64,000 nt of DNA from Oceanobacillus sp. FSL K6-2867 (lineage in GTDB: Bacteria > Bacillota > Bacilli > Bacillales > Amphibacillaceae): positions 310,001 to 374,000 of the forward strand of contig NZ_CP150144.1 in assembly GCF_037963145.1 (NCBI RefSeq), written 5' to 3'. The notes beneath the pieces are model-generated. The model had not been told where the DNA came from, searched no databases, and worked only from the letters and a program-made list of their open reading frames with translations. Below are positions 58,072 to 64,000 of this stretch, piece by piece (the stretch's first letter is position 1; every line of letters begins with the position of its first letter). The translations under genes were made by a program, and so were the position numbers.

Positions 58072-59334
58072 ATGCAGGATAAATTTAAGCATCTAGAACG
58101 TTTTAAAAACAGATTGAACAAAGAATTTGACTCAGCAGATCAGCTGGCTGACTGGATTGGCGAAATTTTCGAGTGCCCTATTACAATAGAAGACTCTAAC
58201 CACCATGTAGTATCCTACAGCAAGCATAAAGAAAACATTGACGAAGCGCGGATCGGTACAATTATGAATCGCAAAGTACCTGATAAAGTTATCAGCGAGC
58301 TCTGGAAAAAAGGTGTTATGTCTAAACTTATTGATTGTGATAATGCTGTCGTCATCCCGAAAATTAAAGAAATCGGGCTGGGAAATCGTGTAGCTATTTC
58401 TATACGGCAAAAAAATGAAATCCTAGGTTTTATTTGGGCACATACTGGAGAAAAAAAGTTAAGCAAGGAAGAACTCGAACTCCTTCAAGAAGTCGCTGAA
58501 CAGGTTCGAAAATTCTTTTTAAAGCACTCAAAACGAAATAAAAAATCAGAAGAAAGTTATAATAACCTCTTTTGGCAATTGCTTACGGGGCAAATCAAGG
58601 ACAAAGAGAAAGTAATCCAGCAGGCAAAACAGCTAAATGTTCAATTAGACGGGGAACTCGCAGTTATTATCATACAATTCGATGACCAAATAACGGAGCA
58701 AATCGAAAAGTATGCATATTATTTGGCAGAAACACAATTACAAGTTAAATCACTCTTTCGTCTATTTGATGACAATGAATTCATTATCCTCGTTCGACAT
58801 TATCGGAAAAAAGATGAGGCTCCGAACCTGATACGGGAATTTATAAAGCAATTCACTGAAAAAATCAGCAACCAGCTTGCATTAAAAAATGTCCGCGCCT
58901 CAGCTGGATCCCTACATGAGGATGATATAAAGCAGGTAAATGAAAGTTATAAAGAAGCAATAAACGTATTAAAACTAAAAGAAAAATATCCAAAAGAACT
59001 ATCTCGTATCTTTTTATATGATGATCTCGGGGTTTATCAATTTATAGAAGAATTGTTTGCAATTCGTAAAATGCATCACAGGCAAAATAAATACATTGAA
59101 AAATTACGTTTATACGATAAAAAACACAACACTTCTCTTACAGACTCTTTACAGGCTTATTTAAATTGTGATTGTAATGTTTATCAAACTGCAAAGGAAC
59201 TATTTATTCACCCCAATACAATGAATTACCGACTAAAACGAATCCGTGAAGTCGCTATGCTGGATTTAAAGGATCCTAATCAAAAAACTGCAGTTTATCT
59301 CGATTTTATAATGGAAACCATGGAAGAAGGGTGA
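58072..59334 (+). CDS. adeR: PucR-type regulator of alanine dehydrogenase AdeR
   Basis: 420-residue regulator of the PucR/CdaR type. An N-terminal GAF-like sensor domain (FECPITIEDSNHHVVSYS, GFIWAHTGEKKLSKEEL), a central region (INQLALKNVRASAGSL) and the C-terminal helix-turn-helix (CNVYQTAKELFIHPNTMNYR) are visible. In B. subtilis AdeR activates ald in response to alanine; here it lies directly upstream of ald on the same strand, 111 bp away. GAGGAAGG lies about 10 bp before the ATG. Confidence 0.9.
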   Translation: MQDKFKHLERFKNRLNKEFDSADQLADWIGEIFECPITIEDSNHHVVSYSKHKENIDEARIGTIMNRKVPDKVISELWKKGVMSKLIDCDNAVVIPKIKEIGLGNRVAISIRQKNEILGFIWAHTGEKKLSKEELELLQEVAEQVRKFFLKHSKRNKKSEESYNNLFWQLLTGQIKDKEKVIQQAKQLNVQLDGELAVIIIQFDDQITEQIEKYAYYLAETQLQVKSLFRLFDDNEFIILVRHYRKKDEAPNLIREFIKQFTEKISNQLALKNVRASAGSLHEDDIKQVNESYKEAINVLKLKEKYPKELSRIFLYDDLGVYQFIEELFAIRKMHHRQNKYIEKLRLYDKKHNTSLTDSLQAYLNCDCNVYQTAKELFIHPNTMNYRLKRIREVAMLDLKDPNQKTAVYLDFIMETMEEG

Positions 59335-59396
59335 TTTGTGCAAATACACAAAGCCCCCTTCTTTTTTTCATTTTTTTTAATGAAGAAAAAACACAA

Positions 59397-59410
59397 AGAA
59401 AGCGTTATCA
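59397..59410 (+). promoter_or_regulatory. Possible cre (CcpA) site upstream of ald
   Basis: AGAAAGCGTTATCA matches the cre consensus TGWAANCGNTNWCA at all but the first position. It lies 36-49 bp before the ald start, where CcpA would repress alanine catabolism under glucose. Confidence 0.5.
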
Positions 59411-59445
59411 TCTAATTATAAATAGCTTATGAGGAGAGGGTAAAC

Positions 59446-60576
59446 ATGATTATAGGGGTACTCAAAGAGATTAAAAATAACGAAAACCGCGTTGCAATGA
59501 CACCTGCGGGGGTAGTGAATTTAGTAAAGGCAGGTCAAACAGTCATTATTGAAAAGGACGCTGGATTAGGAAGCAGCTTTTCAAATGAAGAGTATATTGA
59601 AGCTGGTGCTGCAATCATTGAAAGCGCTTCGGACATTTGGGCAAAATCCGAAATGATTATGAAAGTAAAAGAACCACTCCCATCTGAATATCAATATTTC
59701 CGTGAAGGATTGATTTTATTTACGTACCTTCACTTAGCAGCTGAGCCAGAATTGACTAAAGCGTTAGTTGACAATAAAGTAACCGCTATTGCATATGAAA
59801 CAATTACGGTTAACCGTACATTGCCACTGCTTACTCCAATGAGTGAAGTTGCTGGCCGTATGGCAACACAAATCGGAGCACAGTACCTTGAGAAATCAAA
59901 AGGTGGTAAAGGAGTTCTTCTAAGTGGAATTCCAGGTGTGAACCGTGGAAAAGTTACAATCATTGGTGGTGGTGTCGTAGGAACAAATGCCGCTCGAATT
60001 GCACTCGGTCTTGGAGCTGAAGTAACAATAATAGACTTGAATCCAACCCGTCTTCGTGAACTTGATGATATTTTTGGTTCAAGCATACAAACTTTAATGT
60101 CTAACCCTTACAACATCGCAGAAGCAGTGAAGACATCTGACTTAGTAATTGGTTCTGTTTTAATTCCAGGAGCAAAGGCTCCAAAGCTTGTTAGTGAAGA
60201 AATGGTGAAATCCATGCAGGCAGGATCTGTAATTGTTGATGTTGCAATTGACCAGGGCGGGAACTTCGAAACCGTCGATCATCCGACAACACATGATGAG
60301 CCAATCTATATTAAGCATGATGTACTGCATTATGCAGTTGCAAACATCCCTGGTGCTGTCCCACGTACTGCAACAGTTGGCTTAACCAATGTAACCGTAC
60401 CATATGCAGCACAAATTGGTGCTAAAGGCATTGCCAGAGCTATCCTGGATAACCCAGCAATTGGTACTGGTGTGAATGTCATGAATGGAAAAGTGACTTA
60501 TGAAGCTGTCGCTCGGGACCTTGGATATGATTATGTGTCCTTGGAAAATGCATTAAATGAACCTGCAACATTATAA
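59446..60576 (+). CDS. ald: Alanine dehydrogenase Ald
   Basis: 376-residue NAD-dependent enzyme interconverting L-alanine with pyruvate and ammonia. The N-terminal part shows [20 protein letters not shown] and [14 protein letters not shown] with the substrate Lys; the FTYLHLAAE segment holds the catalytic His; the Rossmann motif is [12 protein letters not shown]; then [13 protein letters not shown] and the C-terminal [13 protein letters not shown]. In sporulating Bacillus it lets alanine serve as carbon and energy source. GAGGAGAGGG precedes the ATG. It is paired with its activator adeR. Confidence 0.95.
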   Translation: MIIGVLKEIKNNENRVAMTPAGVVNLVKAGQTVIIEKDAGLGSSFSNEEYIEAGAAIIESASDIWAKSEMIMKVKEPLPSEYQYFREGLILFTYLHLAAEPELTKALVDNKVTAIAYETITVNRTLPLLTPMSEVAGRMATQIGAQYLEKSKGGKGVLLSGIPGVNRGKVTIIGGGVVGTNAARIALGLGAEVTIIDLNPTRLRELDDIFGSSIQTLMSNPYNIAEAVKTSDLVIGSVLIPGAKAPKLVSEEMVKSMQAGSVIVDVAIDQGGNFETVDHPTTHDEPIYIKHDVLHYAVANIPGAVPRTATVGLTNVTVPYAAQIGAKGIARAILDNPAIGTGVNVMNGKVTYEAVARDLGYDYVSLENALNEPATL

Positions 60577-60583
60577 ATGCGGC

Positions 60584-60620
60584 AAATACCCTTCCCTTCT
60601 GATTGGAAGGGTATTTTTTA
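60584..60620 (+). terminator. Terminator after ald
   Basis: 12-bp arms (AAATACCCTTCC / GGAAGGGTATTT) with a 9-nt loop and a T-run. The following 260 bp up to the DUF1292 gene hold only tiny frames, one (TTG near 60635) behind a GGAGGG site but only 9 codons long. Confidence 0.95.
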
Positions 60621-60880
60621 ATGGAGGGATAATTTTGATACATGGAGATTATCCTGACACTTGAGGCAAAATTAAAAGATTCCATTGCTTAGAAAAGCAG
60701 ACAGATTGTCATGTAGCTTTGAATTAGAAGAATAGAAATTTTCTCTCGAATCAATTATTGCTCTCAATCAGCAAATATAAAATAGAACAGAGTATAATTT
60801 GCATTCTATTCCCAAATAAAGTAAAAATAAGGAGAGATGTTTACCAAATCATTTCGAGATAAAGAAGCGGAGGTTATCCT

Positions 60881-61147
60881 ATGGATAAAATTGAAGTTGG
60901 TGAAGTTTTTACAATTAGTGACGAAACAGATGCAGATCAGGAAGTAGAAGTGCTCGGAAAGGTTACATTGGAAAATATAGACTATATAGCAGTAAGCTTT
61001 TTAGAAGATTTGCAAGAGGATAGTGAAGAAGACATTGATATATTCTTCCTCAAAATTGATACAGATAATGAATTATCAGCTATTGAAAGTGATGAAGAAT
61101 TTGACAAAGTATCCGAGGCATTCGATCAGATTTTAGAAGAAGATTAA
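60881..61147 (+). CDS. DUF1292 domain-containing protein (YrzB-like)
   Basis: 88-residue very acidic protein (MDKIEVGEVFTISDETDADQ, then VLGKVTLENIDYIAVSFLED and a tail of Asp/Glu). This matches DUF1292, a small Firmicutes family of unknown function with members such as YrzB. No membrane segment and no Cys. It sits alone between ald and alaR with its own terminator. GGAGG lies about 7 bp before the ATG. Confidence 0.8.
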   Translation: MDKIEVGEVFTISDETDADQEVEVLGKVTLENIDYIAVSFLEDLQEDSEEDIDIFFLKIDTDNELSAIESDEEFDKVSEAFDQILEED

Positions 61148-61152
61148 TAAAG

Positions 61153-61193
61153 GAAGCGATAATCTCGTAAAAGAAGAGTTATCGCTTCTTTTC
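61153..61193 (+). terminator. Terminator after the DUF1292 gene
   Basis: 10-bp arms (GAAGCGATAA / TTATCGCTTC) around a 16-nt loop, followed by TTTTC. The next 250 bp up to alaR are AT-rich and hold no gene; they must contain the alaR promoter. Confidence 0.85.
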
Positions 61194-61446
61194 AATTTTT
61201 GAAGAATTTTATCCTACCCCCTTAAACATTCGTTTCAACGCTTATGATAAAAAACTCCCTTACATAATCACATTCATTTATAATATCAGTAACCCTAAAC
61301 TGCTAAAAGATTTAAAATACGTTTTTATCCATTTAGAATTAAAAAAGCACAAATTTTAGTTTTGATTACAGTACAAAAATGATATAATTTTATCATTGCT
61401 ATGTTTTATCAGGTTACAAATTAATAGCAATGGAAGGCGGATTGGA

Positions 61447-61950
61447 ATGAAACTGACAAACGAGGAATTAAATATTTTATCAATACTTGATGAAAACCAT
61501 AAAGTATCAACAGAATCCATTGCATTCCAACTTGGAATAAGTGAAGAAAAAGCACAAATGATTATAAAAAAACTTGAAGATGAAAACATTATTGTTAGTT
61601 ACCCGACACTTATTGATTGGAATAAAATAGAGGGCAAGGAATCAATTGTAGCGATGATTGATGTTAAAGTAACACCCGAACGAAGCGTTGGATTTAATGA
61701 AGTAGCTGAACAGATTTACCGTTATCCGGAAGTTCAATCGCTTTATCTGATGTCCGGTACATATGATTTATCTGTAACTGTTGAAGGCAAAACGATGAAT
61801 GAGATTGCAGCATTTGTATCCAATAAATTAGCTACAATTGAAAATGTTGTATCGACTACAAGCCACTTTATGCTCAAGAAATACAAGCATGATGGCGTGA
61901 TAATTGAAGGAAATGATGACAAAGATCGGAGAATGGTGATTACCCCATGA
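61447..61950 (+). CDS. alaR: Lrp/AsnC family regulator AlaR
   Basis: 167-residue regulator with an N-terminal helix-turn-helix (ELNILSILDENHKVSTESIA, FQLGISEEKAQMIIKKLED) and a C-terminal RAM ligand-binding domain (MIDVKVTPERSVGFNEVAEQ, VQSLYLMSGTYDLSVTVEG). In B. subtilis AlaR (YugG) activates alaT next door. Its TGA overlaps the ATG of the aminotransferase gene (ATGA), so the two are co-translated. The ATG at 61447 is preferred to a longer frame, having the GGAAGGCGG region upstream. Confidence 0.9.
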   Translation: MKLTNEELNILSILDENHKVSTESIAFQLGISEEKAQMIIKKLEDENIIVSYPTLIDWNKIEGKESIVAMIDVKVTPERSVGFNEVAEQIYRYPEVQSLYLMSGTYDLSVTVEGKTMNEIAAFVSNKLATIENVVSTTSHFMLKKYKHDGVIIEGNDDKDRRMVITP

Positions 61951-63152
61951 GTATAGATTTTCAAAATTATTTATCTACTACCGCAAAAGGATTAGAACCA
62001 TCTGGCATACGGAAATTCTTTGACTTAGCAGCAAGTATGGACGATGTTATTTCACTTGGTGTTGGCGAACCGGATTTTGTGACACCGTGGAATATTCGGG
62101 AAGCTGCAATAGAAGCATTAAAGGATGGACATACATCTTATACGGCAAATGCTGGATTACTTGAATTACGCGAACAAATATCTAATTATTTGAACAGAAG
62201 CTTTCACATTAATTATCAGCCAGAGAATCAAATCATCGTCACAGTTGGCGCCAGTCAATCCCTTGATCTAGCATTCCGGGCGATTTTGAATCCGGGAGAT
62301 GAAGTGCTTATTATTGAACCTGCCTTCGTATCCTATACAGCACTTGTTACATTAGCTGGTGGTGTTCCCATTCGTATTGCAACATATGCGGAAAACGACT
62401 TTAAAGTAACTCCTGAGCAGCTCGAATCAGCTATAACAAATCGAACAAAGGCAATTCTATTATGCTCGCCAAGTAACCCAACAGGCTCCTGTCTTAACAA
62501 AGAAGAACTTTCCGAAATTGCTCAAGTTGTGAAAAAACACGACCTGCTTGTGGTTACAGATGAAATTTATGCTGAGTTATCTTATGATGAAGAGTTCACT
62601 AGCTTTGCTGCAATTCCTGGCATGTATGATCGTACCATTGTCGTTAATGGATTTTCGAAAGGTTTTGCAATGACTGGATGGCGTTTAGGCTTTCTAGCTG
62701 CGCCGCGGGAATTTATTCAAGTGATGGTGAAAATTTACCAATTCACGACGATGTGTGCACCAACGATGCTTCAGCTTGGGGCATTGGAGGCATTGCGCAA
62801 CAGCACAGATCACGTTGAGAAAATGAGACAAAATTACTGGAGGAGAAGAAATTTCATGGTTCAATCGCTTCGTAAAATTGGGTTAGATTGTCATACACCA
62901 GGCGGAGCATTCTATGTTTTCCCATCCATCCAGAAGACAGGACTTACCTCTGAAGAATTTGCCGCTCTCCTTCTTCAAGAAGAAAAGGTTGCTGTTGTAC
63001 CAGGTAATGCTTTCGGAGCATCTGGTGAAGGCTATATTCGCTGTTCCTATGCTGCATCCATTGAACAGCTCGAGATTGCAATGCAGCGAATTGGCAAATT
63101 TGTTCAATCATTAGAACTAAAAGAAGCAAATGTTTTAGAAAACGTAAGATGA
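61947..63152 (+). CDS. alaT: Alanine aminotransferase AlaT (YugH type), PLP-dependent
   Basis: 401-residue class I/II aminotransferase. The PLP-binding features are seen in VGASQSLDLAFRAIL, CSPSNPTGS (Asn to the PLP), VTDEIYAELSYD (Asp to the pyridine N), and NGFSKGFAMTGWRLG with the Schiff-base Lys; the C-terminal Arg region is GEGYIRCSYA. Together with AlaR it is expected to make alanine from pyruvate and glutamate. Other aspartate/aromatic aminotransferase names fit the fold equally; the alaR neighbour decides. Confidence 0.88.
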   Translation: MSIDFQNYLSTTAKGLEPSGIRKFFDLAASMDDVISLGVGEPDFVTPWNIREAAIEALKDGHTSYTANAGLLELREQISNYLNRSFHINYQPENQIIVTVGASQSLDLAFRAILNPGDEVLIIEPAFVSYTALVTLAGGVPIRIATYAENDFKVTPEQLESAITNRTKAILLCSPSNPTGSCLNKEELSEIAQVVKKHDLLVVTDEIYAELSYDEEFTSFAAIPGMYDRTIVVNGFSKGFAMTGWRLGFLAAPREFIQVMVKIYQFTTMCAPTMLQLGALEALRNSTDHVEKMRQNYWRRRNFMVQSLRKIGLDCHTPGGAFYVFPSIQKTGLTSEEFAALLLQEEKVAVVPGNAFGASGEGYIRCSYAASIEQLEIAMQRIGKFVQSLELKEANVLENVR

Positions 63153-63155
63153 TCA

Positions 63156-63206
63156 CAAAGCAATGTGTCTACTCATTTATCACAGTAGCACATTGCTTTG
63201 TTTTTC
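63156..63206 (+). terminator. Terminator after alaT
   Basis: 12-bp perfect arms (CAAAGCAATGTG / CACATTGCTTTG), with an inner CTAC/GTAG pairing in the loop, followed by TTTTTC. Confidence 0.93.
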
Positions 63207-63372
63207 AATGTTGTACTTATTCTAAATTCAACCCCGCTATATTATGCCCTTGCTTTTCAACGTAACATATGGCAGCAGGCGATATTAAACGGACTGATCA
63301 ACAAATTCTTCCATCGCATAAAGAAAAAGGCTCTAGAAATGAATTCGTGGAAAACGTTAACTCTGCACAAAT

Positions 63373-63413
63373 AAAAAAGCGCCATGCAGATATCCGATTT
63401 CTGCAAAAGCGCT
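63373..63413 (-). terminator. Terminator of the Rieske-type oxygenase gene
   Basis: The arms AGCGC/GCGCT and TGCAGA/TCTGCA form an interrupted stem. On the minus strand TTTTTT follows. It lies just beyond the stop of the minus-strand gene. Confidence 0.78.
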
Positions 63414-63418
63414 ATATT

Positions 63419-64000
63419 CTAGTTCAATACTTTCTTCCGTTTATTCCGCTTCGATTCATCTATTGGCAATGTTCCAGTTTCCACCCCAAGCTCATCCAGC
63501 CATCTGCGATATGCGATCGTCAGCGCATCTGATTTAAGATGCATTTCCGCTTGTAAATCCAAAGGCAGAAGCTCTGGTTTTTGACTTTCAACAACATCTA
63601 AGTCTTGATAAAAAATTGTATCCTGGAATTCAATAAATGAATCATCTGGCTTATTAAGATCATAATTCCTCGTTAGCAGCATAAATACCTTTGTCTGTTC
63701 GCTGTCCTCTTGATTTACAGCAGCTAGTATCGTCAATGCTTCGTCTGAGCCTTCAGTTGTTTTTGTAAATCTTGCTATCGTTGGACTTAGAATTTCATAG
63801 ACGTAATCTGCATAGCCGCCTTTAGAGCGTCCATCTGGATTCGGTTGATACACAGGTATTTTGCTCGTAATAAAACGATTATCGATAAAATCAACTTCAT
63901 AATCTACAATTTCAGCATGATCTTCGTCCCCAAGCATTCCTTCGTGCACAAACATCAAGTGCGAAACATCCAAGAAATTTTCAATTATTCTTGGTGCATT
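63419..64000 (-). CDS. Rieske non-haem iron oxygenase, C-terminal part (5' end beyond window)
   Basis: 193 residues of the catalytic domain of a Rieske-type oxygenase. The frame is open to the window edge and begins NAPRIIENFLDVSHLMFVHE, which contains the mononuclear iron motif (Asn, Asp11, His14, His19). The acidic linker and the SPTIARFTKTTEG and DVVESQKPELLP segments fit VanA/phthalate-type oxygenase alpha subunits. The N-terminal Rieske 2Fe-2S domain (CxH and CxxH) should lie to the right of the window. Substrate unknown. It ends in a basic tail (KRNKRKKVLN). Confidence 0.82.
   Translation of the reverse strand, partial: NAPRIIENFLDVSHLMFVHEGMLGDEDHAEIVDYEVDFIDNRFITSKIPVYQPNPDGRSKGGYADYVYEILSPTIARFTKTTEGSDEALTILAAVNQEDSEQTKVFMLLTRNYDLNKPDDSFIEFQDTIFYQDLDVVESQKPELLPLDLQAEMHLKSDALTIAYRRWLDELGVETGTLPIDESKRNKRKKVLN

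Noticed and set aside
60620..60690. Tiny frames after ald (9 and 16 codons) behind GGAGGG
   Set aside because: Too short and with no downstream gene to control closely; the DUF1292 gene starts 200 bp later with its own ribosome site.
1..64000. CRISPR array, prophage, tRNA or rRNA genes
   Set aside because: No regularly spaced repeats, phage structural genes, TTCGA-containing cloverleaf arms or rRNA motifs were seen on reading both strands.

Overview
The window looks like chromosomal DNA from a low-GC, spore-forming Bacillaceae bacterium, probably of the Oceanobacillus/Virgibacillus type. This is inferred from Bacillus-type gene neighbourhoods (dhb, ytoQ/ytoP/ytzB, qoxABCD, sbcDC, adeR-ald, alaR-alaT), strong AGGAGG-type ribosome binding sites, many TTG/GTG starts, Bacillus-only small families (YndM, BA3454, DUF1292) and a likely spore protein. 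No prophage, IS transposase, CRISPR array, rRNA or tRNA was recognised.

Layout. 1-11.6 kb (minus): bacillibactin siderophore operon dhbACEBF behind a near-perfect Fur box; dhbF runs off the left edge. The two adenylation pockets read as Gly and Thr codes, so the product should be the DHB-Gly-Thr trilactone. 12.4-19 kb: ytoQ, a DUF84 NTPase, the M42 aminopeptidase ytoP, ytzB, small stress and membrane proteins, a sodium:solute symporter with a coupled mini-membrane protein, yndM and an Asn-rich likely spore peptide. 19.4-23.8 kb (minus): a chemoreceptor, an aromatic-acid-exporter-like protein and a frameshifted bile acid:sodium symporter (yocS type). 24-31.6 kb: proline use, putC-putB-putP plus a succinate-semialdehyde dehydrogenase on the minus strand, behind a sigma-54 promoter and facing a PAS/AAA+ enhancer-binding regulator, with a palindromic enhancer candidate between them.

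31.6-33 kb is the least ordinary stretch. Two related minus-strand units share a 26/28-bp promoter-proximal repeat, a strong ribosome binding site, a short leader frame, a hairpin domain and a small protein with an F..WED.L motif. One unit leads into a CD3324-family DNA-binding protein. The other has a ~200-nt structured leader and a small gene that seems frameshifted. This is my best candidate for something undescribed.

33-45 kb: bioY, a hypothetical gene, a GntR-ABC transporter operon, a MATE exporter with an 87-bp imperfect palindrome upstream, an isolated mevalonate-pathway HMG-CoA synthase, an RNase H-like protein and the sbcDC nuclease. 45-51 kb: a DHA2 drug exporter and the qoxABCD aa3 quinol oxidase operon. 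51-57 kb: a DUF4145 protein and a TetR regulator divergent from an RND exporter (swrC/yerP). 57-63.2 kb: ykvI, then alanine metabolism as two regulator-enzyme pairs (adeR-ald and alaR-alaT). The right edge holds the 3' part of a Rieske-type oxygenase.

All names come from motif and neighbourhood recognition by eye; no database search was run.
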